From: Ctena decussata
Taxonomy: Eukaryota > Mollusca > Bivalvia > Lucinida > Lucinidae
DNA length: 64,000 nucleotides
Assembly (NCBI GenBank): GCA_963989385.1
Contig: OZ022515.1
Coordinates: forward strand, 13,238,803-13,302,802
Direction: 5' to 3'
The first letter of the stretch is position 1; every line of letters starts with the position of its first letter. The position numbers and the translations under genes were made by a program. Below the pieces are notes generated by a model. That model was not told where the DNA came from. It worked only from the letters and a program-made list of their open reading frames with translations, and did not search any database. This document shows, piece by piece, positions 55,343 to 64,000 of the stretch.

Positions 55343-56780
55343 TTATGTTATTTACATAAGTGACGATAGCAAGCCTGTACCTTTACAATAAATAAATAAA
55401 TAAAACAAAAATTACCTTGGTGGTGGTATTTTGGAGAAATTCTGTTTTTATGGTGGCACCATGACATGTCTAATTCTGTTCTGTAGGAGGTAGTTCGGAT
55501 TTGTAGCGACTTTCCACATGGGGGCCCACCTTTAAATGGAACAACCCTAAAAGCTATGTATTATAATACGGCGCCATTTCAAGCGAGGCATTGCGACACA
55601 CGGCGCCAAGTGTGTGCAGCTATGGTTACGTACCGTTGAGCCACTTGGGTAACGTCGATAAGAGAATTGAACTGAACTGAACTGAACGAGGCATTGTGTT
55701 TCGCGGAATTTCTCGTTTATTCTGAGAAGACGATGTTTAAATGTTTTACTCATATATGGATATGGCGGCCACACTGGATTGTTGTCTTGAAACTATAGGG
55801 CCATTTGAACTAAGTTTCGTTTCCCTGACACATTTAGGCTCCATGTGAAATTTGGTTCAAAGCACCGAGCAATTTTGGAGAAGTCGTTTGAAAATGTTGA
55901 CGGACGACAGACGCACGGACGACTGACAGACGACCTCGGACGACAGTGCCTGCCTATCCTACATGCTTCCCGTAGCCTTCAGCCCAAATGGGCTAAAATT
56001 ACGACATTGCCAGACATATCGGCCCGGTAGCTCCATATTGACTCCTGCACTTTAAGGCCTTCAGGCCAATAAAGATTTGCCCGGGCATATACATGTATGT
56101 ATCACAGGTACCGTTACCTATGGTGCTATTTTCATAGCTTTTATAACTTTGTATTTTAACTCAGGTGGTCGTTTTCCCATATTCAGACAGCATTTGTGTT
56201 TAGTTTTTCTTTCCTCAGGTTTCATATCTTTTTTGCTGACGCTTGTAGAAAATATTTTGCATATTATTTTTGCTGAGCGTGAAAAACAATATTTTTACAA
56301 AAAATTCAGAGGGAGTGTTTTTGCTGGCTAAGCAAAAGACGAGACGTCTGAGTATCCTTGGCAGTTCGACCGCAGCCAATAAGATTTTAAGACGCCAACT
56401 CCTGAAGGCTATACAGAGTACATTTGCGGCAGCGTTATTTCATGGATTGTGCTAAATGTTGGTGAAAAAAATACATCTGTGATGAAGGTAAATTGAGTTC
56501 TACGGTTTCAAAATTTAGCCAAGTTCAAGGTAGTATATGAATAATTTTATAAAAGTTTACTTTTTGATTCAACAATAAAAATATAAATTTTAATATGCAT
56601 ATCTTATGATTATTTCTGTAATTCAGAACAAGAGTGCATATTATTCTTGTTACACCTCAACATACAAAGCAGCCGTATATTTTAGCAACCTAGTCATATT
56701 AACATTTAGAAGTTCCTTATATGAATTTATTGTTATGTTGATTTATACAGTTGCCAAACATCTGAAGAGACATACATGTA
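55343..56780. other. Noncoding stretch
   Basis: Contains a short arm related to 40672-40740 at about 56012 and a CGGACGACAGACGCACGGAC microrepeat near 55905. Open frames to 84 codons without recognisable families. Confidence 0.35.
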
Positions 56781-56787
56781 TTAGAGT

Positions 56788-56992
56788 GGAGTCGGGTAAT
56801 TTCGGACAGCGGGTAAATTCGGACATACCATTGCAAACAGTGAAAATCCAGATGAGACGGCTCATAATGAGCCGTCTCATCAGGATTTTCACTGTTTGCC
56901 CAGTTAATTTTGATTTAATTCCAAACAAGTGACATATTAAGGAAACAATGTCACTGTCCGAATTTACCCGATGTCCGAATTGACCCGACTTT
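56788..56992. mobile_element. Fold-back MITE with nested palindrome, 205 bp
   Basis: Outer TIRs AGTCGGGTAATTTCGGACAG / TGTCCGAATTGACCCGACT, each containing a repeated CGGGTAA.TTCGGACA block. Inner palindrome GCAAACAGTGAAAATCC ... GATGAGACGGCTCAT / ATGAGCCGTCTCATC ... GGATTTTCACTGTTTGC at 56834-56899 with an arm of about 32 bp. Confidence 0.8.
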
Positions 56993-57324
56993 CCTATAAC
57001 TATGTTCTCTTAACTAAGATATTCTTGTGCTACGGAAATTGTATTGACAAAGATTGACGTCATTGTTGATAGCACTCATCAAACAATGTAAAGGACAAGG
57101 TTCGTGAACCTGCTTTATCGGCCCTGTAAATTGGCAAAAAATCAAACTCGCTTAAGAACAGCGGCATTGTGCTAGTTTGTATGTCTGACATCTCTACTGT
57201 TAGAATCAGCACTAGTTTTGCTATTCTAACCTCCCTCTTTTATGTAATAGGCCGATATAATGGGGTAGGGTAGGGGTATTTTGATGTTTTCTGCGAGTTT
57301 TCGCGTCTTTGATCGCAAATTTGA

Positions 57325-57433
57325 CTATGGGCACAGTCGCCTTACAAAAAGATATTTTGACAGTGCTTAGATTTTGTAATTATCTATCGATTTTTAATAG
57401 ATATTTTTTGTAAGGCAGCTGTGCCCATAGTGA
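57325..57433. repeat. Fold-back, about 109 bp
   Basis: CTATGGGCACAGTCGCCTTA and TAAGGCAGCTGTGCCCATAG with AAAAAGATATT / AATAGATATTTTTT next to the loop; arms about 34 bp. Confidence 0.75.
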
Positions 57434-57749
57434 ATATATAACTTTTCCATTTTTTTCAATGACAAATAATTGAGAAAGACGCGCCAAGTTGTAACGTCAC
57501 GGTTTCTTACGTCACAATGTAGCGTTGGGTGACGTCATTGGCAAAGAGTACCTTGCCGTAAGAGACAGCTGATTATGCAAGGTTAATTGGCCGGTAAATA
57601 GGTATATACCGTATAAATCATAATTAACATCCCGGGGGTGTTGCATTTTACGAAAGTGGGGAAGGGGGCGGGGAGGCGTTAATTAAGAGCCGAGAATGTA
57701 ATGAATCAGCCTCTGCCAAAATACCTCTAATAAACAGTAAGGGTATTCT

Positions 57750-57880
57750 CATAATATTTGCCTCCCTTCTCAGTAGGGGTGGGGTTCAAATCTTAAAGGA
57801 AAGAACTTGATCTTCTAGGAGCAAATCTTTCATTCAAGAGTAGACCCCATTTCAAAGTTCTACCTAATCTAGAGAAGCAA
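57750..57880. repeat. Hairpin repeat family H, copy 3
   Basis: TTAAAGGAAAGAACTTGATC, TCTAGGAGCAAATC and AAGAGTAGACCCC, same order as copies 1 and 2 with a decayed stem. Confidence 0.6.
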
Positions 57881-58294
57881 GCAAGGGTTTCATGCGAGAT
57901 GATATAACATTATTGAAGGGGCGTTTATTAGAGCAGGGCTGTTTATTAGGATTAATACGGTATTCTAGATGTGCTGCGCCAAAATCAAACTCGGCGAATT
58001 CGACGAGAAACAGTGATCTACGGGGAAATTTTCTTTGACTTCAAAATCCTCAGGTCGAGCGGGAAGATGGGAGCACATACCAGACGGCTTGGCACCCATG
58101 TCTGAGATAAGCCAGAAAGATTTGCGGTTCTGTTTTACTGACCCAAATATAGCATTTGTTCAGAAGTATGAGTAGGGTGTAAGGGGTCCACAGAGTAGTA
58201 AAAGAAGCAGTGCAGGTGAGAAAGCAATTAAGTTGGCAAAGCGAAAAAAGTGATAAAAATCTCCAACCATTATTCCACTAACCATATACATAAA

Positions 58295-58498
58295 ATGGAT
58301 AGATGGCTGGATGACTTGTGATTTTACGTCCTTTTCAACAGTATTTCAGTTATATCAGGACGATGAGATTATGATAATGAAAGATTGTGTGCAATGGAAC
58401 CCCGTTTACGGTAGGGAAGATTCTCGCCTCAAGCGGGATTCGAACCCGGTACGCTAGGTCAGTAGGCCAGCGCATAACCCACTGAGCTACCGGGCTCC
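58295..58498 (-). mobile_element. SINE family 1, copy 5 (best preserved)
   Basis: On the minus strand: head GGAGCCCGGTAGCTCAGTGG (A box), ACCGGGTTCGAATCCCGC (B box), then the body to CATCCAGCCATC. This copy gives the reference order for the others; the tRNA part is about 70 bp and the body about 130 bp. Confidence 0.75.
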
Positions 58499-58745
58499 TT
58501 TTCCCTTGTCACATGTAAAAGAAGTATGTGAAGTGAGTTCCAGAATGATAAATGCAAATCGGAAATCGGTAAAAGAAATGGCATAAAGCACCTGCTAGGT
58601 TGGTCTTCTGATGCCCGTTTGCAAAAGCAGTAAAAGTAAAAAGTTGTAACCATAACGCCCAACTCACATTAGAGTTTGCTGACCAGAAGCCTGCAAAATT
58701 TCAGACTGATTCATGACAAGCTGCAGGAAGCGTATTTAAGTACCG

Positions 58746-58792
58746 TCTGTGAAAGGGGGGGGGGGGGGGGAAGTTGATTGGTGGGGGGGGGA
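58746..58792 (+). repeat. Poly-G tracts
   Basis: Runs of about 17 and 9 G separated by AAGTTGATTGGT; could form G-quadruplexes or be assembly-sensitive. Confidence 0.7.
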
Positions 58793-58799
58793 CTATGGA

Positions 58800-59679
58800 A
58801 CTACGGAAATATTGAAGATTTTTTCATATTGTAGTAATGTACATATACCTCAAATATGCAGATGAAATAGCATACAAAGTAGACCTAGGAGCAGTCTGAT
58901 CTGGGTCTGCACATCAAAGATCAATGTCATAGACTTGTGGTATGCGATACCGTACCAATATTTTTATCACTTGCAGGTCCCCGCAATTTGGCCACATAAT
59001 GCATGAACGAAAGGATAATTTAGCAGCATGTAGAGCCTGGCATGAAACGAGCATCAATGAAAGAATGTTTTTATGTTAATGAACATTTCTTTCAGACAGC
59101 TAAATATCTAAATATAAGAGCTATAAATGTTCAATCATGAAAAGTGTGCTTCTGCTTTTATTCAAATTTCATTATTGCTATTTCGCGAAGACTGTTTTTT
59201 TAAATGTTTGTTTAACAAAGCTCACGATGACATTTCACTTTGTTCTTCAAATCATCTGTTGCTGTATGCGTAACGGGGCATTCGAAATGTGCGATTCTGT
59301 ATGTGATATATTCGTGCATATTTTTATAGTTATTTATTTTTATTTCTTTATTATTATAAGTATTATTATTTTTATTATCATCTTTTTTGCAGCTCTCAAA
59401 ACGATGTTTCTCATAATGCTCAATGGAACGAACTCATCAGATGCGCCTCCTGGCACCGAGCCTCTCCGTGTTCTCTCGTATTCAAATGGAAGAAACTAGA
59501 TGACAAAAAAATCAAATAAATAGTGCATGTCACTTTTTACTATAAAAGAATATCTAAGCAATTAACTTAGTAGCAAAAAATAAAATGCTCTTAAATCTAT
59601 GATCCCTCGTTGAATTGCTAGTGTTAAATTTTTGTGGGGAGGTTACCAAAACAGGCCAGAATTTACTCTCGCATATGAT
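58800..59679. other. Noncoding stretch
   Basis: The 120-codon open frame at 59137-59499 is rich in F/I/Y from a TTATTATT tract and shows no family signature. Nothing else recognised. Confidence 0.35.
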
Positions 59680-59790
59680 GGATGGATAACTTTTGTTTTT
59701 CATGACCGTTTCAACAGTATTTAAGTCATATCAGCATGAACGGAGGGTGATATTGATAGATTGTGTGTGGTGGAACCCCAAGGATTTCCG
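59680..59790 (-). mobile_element. SINE family 1, tail fragment
   Basis: GATGGATGGATAACTTTTGT ... TTTCAACAGTATTTAAGTCA ... GGAGGGTGATATTGATAGAT. Lacks the tRNA head and runs straight into repeat R2. Confidence 0.55.
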
Positions 59791-60010
59791 CTTCCTGAAA
59801 TATTTCAGTCTACATTGTATATCGAGCCGTCATCCAGAGAGATGGAGAAAGAAAAGACATGCTAGGGGAGAATAAAATGTAAAATACCGACCCGCACCTA
59901 CTGCATGCACAGTAAGCCCTTGCTCTACTGTTTTCCAAATTAGTCGGACTACTTGACACTGAAACTTTTGATCCGTCGCCCGACCACAAGCACTTCGGTA
60001 TGTGCCGAAT
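59790..60010 (-). repeat. Dispersed repeat family R2, copy 4
   Basis: GAGCCGTCATCCAGAGAGATGG ... CGACCCGCACCTACTGCATGC ... GTAAGCCCTTGC ... CGTCGCCCGACCAC, inverse of copy 1. Confidence 0.55.
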
Positions 60011-60330
60011 TTTGACGGATAACGACATAGGAAAGAATATCATCTCTGTTATTATTATTTCTTCTCAGAACATCAGAACTCCAAAGCAAACAAAACTAAT
60101 TTGATAAAAACATAAATAAATTGTCATGAATGACAAACAGCAGTTTTGCTCGCAATTAGTTTGCGCTTCGCATTTTGTCCGCAAATGAAACGTACGTACA
60201 TGTAACAAAATTTTGTTTTGCGGGCAAAATTCTAAACATAAACTTACACCGGACTCGAAAATAATAGTGCCTTATCAAATATGACAGTATAGCAAAAACT
60301 GAAATCCACAGACTTTTCAAGCTCTACAGC

Positions 60331-60443
60331 CGTCAGTATTACATGTAATACCATCACGCAAGATAAACGGGGGGGGGGGGGGGGGGGGAGAGGCGTCAGT
60401 ATTACATGTAATACCATCACGCAAGATAAACGGGGGGGGGGGG
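60331..60443 (+). repeat. Duplicated segment with poly-G ends
   Basis: CGTCAGTATTACATGTAATA...ACGCAAGATAAACG followed by a G run of about 19, then the same segment and a G run of about 12. Period about 63 bp. Contains the palindrome TATTACATGTAATA. Confidence 0.8.
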
Positions 60444-61050
60444 ATAATTATAAAGATCAACATATACAAACGAGCTCCCGCAGAAAAGAAATAGCAAATA
60501 TATTAAACCTCGTTAAATAGTTGCAGCACAGAGCATACGGAAAAGCGCTACACAGCAAACTTATAAGTTGAATAACGTCGTTAACGCCATAAAATCATTA
60601 AGTACGTCGCGTGGGTTAGGGTGACGTCACAATTGCGTAAATGACACGCGAGACTTTAAAAAAATCCATTTTCAATCGCAGGAAACATATAAATATGATA
60701 TAGTAAAGTTTCATCAATTTCTGAGACAGGGCCGATTTTGACCCTTCGTGAACCTTGTCCTTTAAAAACCAATTGATACCTTGCTTAGCCTAAGTATACA
60801 CTTATCATACACAACCTGACTCTGACATCGTCCACCTTGCACAGATGTTTTTGTCCTTTCTTGCATTTGTTTTACAGCACTATCAGCAAATAATGTAAAC
60901 CCTGATCTGCGGCTACACTGCTAGTTAACCTGTTTCTTTCAAAATGTGATTCCTAACAAATGAGTAAAATACAGTACACTTCAATTCTAAATTATGTGAC
61001 CATTTGAGGATTCTATGTAAAAGGTAATTTTAAGTAAAGGTTTTCCGTAG
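60444..61050. other. Noncoding stretch
   Basis: AT-rich. No gene or repeat recognised. Confidence 0.35.
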
Positions 61051-61054
61051 CGGT

Positions 61055-61339
61055 GTGGCCATAGGGGCGGTAGGGGTTAGAGTAGAAATGAAAATCACAA
61101 TCTTAGCCTCCTTACCATCGGTACAGAAAATGGCTATTTTACGTAACGACGTCGTTTTTCGAGGGTTAGAGGCCCAACGTGTCTCGGGTTTTCGAAATGA
61201 CGAAAGCCCATATTACTTCCTATTCGTATGCCCGATATATACTGCAATAAGAAATAGGTACTTGCTAGCCTACTTGCAAGCATTTAACACACGAGAGCTT
61301 TTATATGGGAGGGAGAACTTGAACTTACCTACGAGGTAA
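61055..61339 (+). pseudogene. LINE ORF2 C-terminal remnant
   Basis: 94 codons. The last half (DESPYYFLFVCPIYTAIRN, then FNTRELLYGRENLN) resembles the C-terminal zinc-knuckle tail of non-LTR retrotransposon polymerases, which read roughly ..YHFFF.CP.Y...R..L....T...LLYG... . One of the usual cysteines and the upstream RT are absent. The likeness is from pattern memory. Confidence 0.4.
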
Positions 61340-62190
61340 ACTAATTTTTTTTATTGAGTTGTATCATAAGAACGACCATTTACCTTGAATAGTGCAGCGG
61401 AAGCTGAACAGAAGCTCAGTTTAGAGATGATAGAACTCGCAGAAGGCTGAGACGATGTCTGGCAATGTGAATTTCGTGCATATAACATCTAAAAACGTCG
61501 TCTGGGACGGCGCCTGGGTAATGTGCGATCTACGAAGGCGCAGATGCGCAGGCTGATCCGAGCCTTCGCATGTCTATTGGTGGATTTCTTAGGACTAAGG
61601 ACTATTTTGTTCGAAAAATGAAAGCTGGGACCAATCTTACGGGTTGATCTCATTCTACGCTTTTCGCAAACGCCCTTGGGTGTCTTCTCATGCGGAAGTA
61701 TGTATTTTATTTGCTAGGTATCGTTTTACTAAGGTTGTGCTTGAAAAAAAATGTGTGTAGAACTAAATTCCCCGTAATATCTGACAAAGGAAGTCATTAG
61801 ATTATTTTCGTATAACCCAAGGCTTTGAGACAAAATTTTGTGTCTTGCAGGAATATGAATACGTCGATTCTCCAGTGCCGCGTGAAACGGTGTCTTGAAC
61901 TATATGTGGGAGGTGAATGCGCGGTTCAGTTTGCGCTTCTGCGCTGGCTGATCTGCGTTTTCTCCTCTCACATTATAGCCTTTGGGTATTTGTGGACTTG
62001 ACATGCGGGCAGGGTAGCTCATATCAGTGTGCGCACGCTGATCTGGGTTTCACTGTCTGCGCATGTCTTTCGACACCTTTTCACGTGCCGCGCTTAAATA
62101 ACATTTGGACGAGTTTTGGAAAACAGTGATTTACCTACGAGGTTAACTAATTTTTTTTTATTGAGTTGTATCATAAGAACGACTGATAAT
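61322..62190 (+). repeat. 60-bp direct repeat, 810 bp apart
   Basis: TTACCTACGAGGTAAACTAA...TTTATTGAGTTGTATCATAAGAACGAC at about 61324-61376 and again at about 62131-62185. The first copy directly follows the LINE-like fragment. The sequence between is G/C-richer than the surroundings and unrecognised. Confidence 0.65.
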
Positions 62191-62516
62191 GTCAGGCAGT
62201 AATTGCTGACGAAAAGGAATTTCTTTGGGCTGAGTATTCGAATTTCGAGTTGTGGTGGATTATTTGAGCCTCATGGGATGATGCCTTGGGCCAAGTATGG
62301 GTGCGATGAATGGTCTCAGCTAGGGCATCTGTGTCGGCTGTTCTGAGTCCTCGCGCTGCACATTATGGATGAAGATTCTAGAAATGGGATGAAAGCAGCG
62401 AATACCCACACTGATTTTCGCAGCTCGTCTTGTCCCCTGTTCTTTCTCACGCGACTCGCCTCATGCGGCTCCATAGGAAATTAGCCACCTAAAATATTTG
62501 CCCTAATGTGCTTAAG

Positions 62517-62565
62517 TTAAACCATCGGTTTTCCACTTGTCCCAAGTGGAAAATTGATGGTTTTT
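62517..62565. repeat. Perfect-type hairpin, about 20-bp stem
   Basis: AAACCATCGGTTTTCCACTTG-TCC-CAAGTGGAAAATTGATGGTTT; one mismatch in the stem and a 3-nt loop. Followed by a T-rich tract at 62626-62652. Confidence 0.75.
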
Positions 62566-62827
62566 AGGCGCCCCGTTGTTTAGGCACATTGAGTACGTTG
62601 ATTTTATTTTCGTTCGCGGAACTGTTTTTTTTTTTCTTTTTTTTTTTTTTTCTAAGTTCCGACTTTGCTTGGTAGCTACACTACATAACCGTATACTATT
62701 CTGTTTACGTATGCAAATGAAATACATGTAGGTGTAGTGTATTGCTATTGGATGTTTGGATCATATACAATAGCTCTATTGGCTATTTACTTAGCGCGCC
62801 GGCCACGGATAATTTATCAGTAGTTTC

Positions 62828-62994
62828 ACGGGATAAGGTGCCTTGTTTATGCAGCCAACGTACCTGATGAAGTTTTTTGTTTGCCAATTTCAAGAATTCT
62901 TGGGCTGTTTATGTGGACACCGATGTCCATGGTCAAACTTTAAAGTGTTGTTGTCTCTTCGCTGCCCCACATATTGAACGGGCACCTTATCCCG
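62828..62994. mobile_element. Small TIR element, 167 bp
   Basis: CACGGGATAAGGTGCC at the left and GGCACCTTATCCCGTG at the right, perfect inverse over 16 bp; no ORF. Flanks show no target duplication. Confidence 0.65.
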
Positions 62995-63056
62995 TGATCC
63001 GGCTGAGAAAAGCGATGACTTCAGCTACTTGGGCACTGTCTTAATAGAGATCAAAA

Positions 63057-63392
63057 AGCGCGGTGGCTCAGTGGTTAGTGCACTTGACTCTGAAGCCAGA
63101 GGTCGTGGGTTCGAACCCCGCCCGAGGCGAAATCTTCCTATGTCCGAACGCGTTTTTCTAGCATCATTTGCAGGGATGATGCTAACAAGTGTGCCGTCCT
63201 TCGGATCGGGACGTTAACTGGAGGCCCCCTGTGCAGGGAGAGTCATCCCCTGTGCAGGTTAAAGATCCCTACTATAGCTACATGGCTATACGTAGGCTTT
63301 CATCCTGCAACACCGGAGTGTACATTTGTACACCGTCTGTGTCCCCTTCGGGGGTTAAGGCGTAAATGGAAGAAAGAGAAAGAAAGAAAGAT
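63057..63392 (+). mobile_element. tRNA-derived SINE (family 2), about 335 bp
   Basis: tRNA-like head GCGCGGTGGCTCAGTGGTTAG (A box) and GTGGGTTCGAACCCCGCC (B box). The body has GTGCCGTCCTTCGGATCGGGAC, AGTTAACTGGAGG-like and TGTGCAGGTTAAAGATCCCT blocks known from widespread invertebrate SINEs. Tail is GAAAGAAAGAAAG. The most complete SINE in the window. Confidence 0.75.
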
Positions 63393-64000
63393 CAGCTGTG
63401 GAGAGAATGTGTCACGAGCACAAAGCGAGTGACGCATACTCTGTACAACTGGCTGGAGGGTAATGGTTTGCTTTAGTTTACACACAGTCTGAGTCAATAA
63501 AATGAGCTGGTGATTTTAATTTAATTGAGATATATGTGCATTGTTATTCGACGATTTATTTTGGCATGTTATGATCGATTTGTGAGGTGAAATTTCCCAT
63601 TTATTACAGAGACGCTTTAGTGTGGCCACCTACTCCACCTAGTGACGATCCAGTGTGTCCATCCGCCCACTCTCCTAGTGACGATCCAGTGTGTCGCCCC
63701 CTCCCCCCCCCCCCCCCCCCCGCCGTATTTTTTTTCTTTGCGCATGTTACCTGCTGTCATTTATGATAATTGAATAAATTCCTATCCCCATCCCCTTTGC
63801 TCTTCAGTGTATCATTTTTTTATTTTATTTTTTTTTTTGCAATAGCCGTTAAAATTAAAATCTTTATAATTAAATACAAATATACCCCTCTTTTGTGCTA
63901 TGGAAGATACTTGTAGAAATATTATAGAATAATCTCATCGGAAGCGTGGCGTCGACATGTCCCTGTGCCAATGTTGATTCGACGTCACGGCGCCGAATTA
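63393..64000. other. Noncoding stretch with C run and short duplication
   Basis: CTAGTGACGATCCAGTGTGT is repeated at about 63639 and 63674; a C run of about 20 nt follows at 63702-63721. No gene recognised. Confidence 0.4.

Noticed and set aside
56077..56455. Hydrophobic 84-codon frame and a following basic frame as a membrane-protein gene
   Set aside because: No family motif, no splice-site support, and AT-rich composition makes hydrophobic frames common here.
59137..59499. 120-codon open frame
   Set aside because: Middle part is a translated TTATT-rich tract; no recognisable domain.

Overview
This looks like nuclear DNA of an AT-rich, intron-bearing invertebrate, most probably a bivalve mollusc. 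Reasons: spliced genes with GT-AG introns, tRNA-derived SINEs, a Ty3/gypsy element with tRNA-Leu primer site, a Tc1 element, and a very high density of fold-back (palindromic) repeats of the kind common in clam genomes. Species assignment is inference; no search was possible.

Host genes. Two spliced genes can be assembled by eye, both on the minus strand. (1) Positions 42889 to 34728 hold a complete six-exon gene for a 256-residue secreted protein with an acidic N-terminal part and a cysteine-containing C-terminal domain that matches the DUF4773 pattern. All five splice junctions keep frame, and a TATA box and a polyadenylation signal are in place. (2) Positions 24944 to about 14148 hold two exons of a cysteine-rich ectodomain (signal peptide, somatomedin-B-like CC..CxC..CC cluster, second conserved block) resembling the extracellular part of molluscan family-B-like GPCRs. 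It is open up to about the expected start of the first membrane helix, where it ends next to a MITE; no seven-helix exons were found.

Mobile DNA fills nearly everything else. 1-3830: two SINEs tail to tail (one split by a MITE), tandem repeats and a duplicated palindrome. 4054-13878: a complete but dead Ty3/gypsy-type element with about 2.1-kb LTRs, CTCAT target duplication and pol order protease-integrase-RT-RNase H (Gmr1-like), sitting inside a MITE. 13897-23780: intron of the GPCR-like gene with MITEs, SINE, a TTAA-flanked element inside a paralogous repeat pair, and a fold-back. 25600-33000: two large inverted-repeat elements, a hairpin and a satellite array. 34160-43350: the DUF4773 gene with introns full of MITEs, satellites and two fold-back elements built of repeated blocks. 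44086-47205: a triple nest, a fold-back repeat containing a Tc1 (DD34E) element containing a 1.68-kb giant inverted repeat. 47206-64000: mostly noncoding DNA with degenerate repeats, further fold-backs, SINEs and one LINE remnant.

The main theme is inverted repeats at every scale (about 40 bp to 2.8 kb), several lying within 10-20 nt of exon boundaries in the two host genes.
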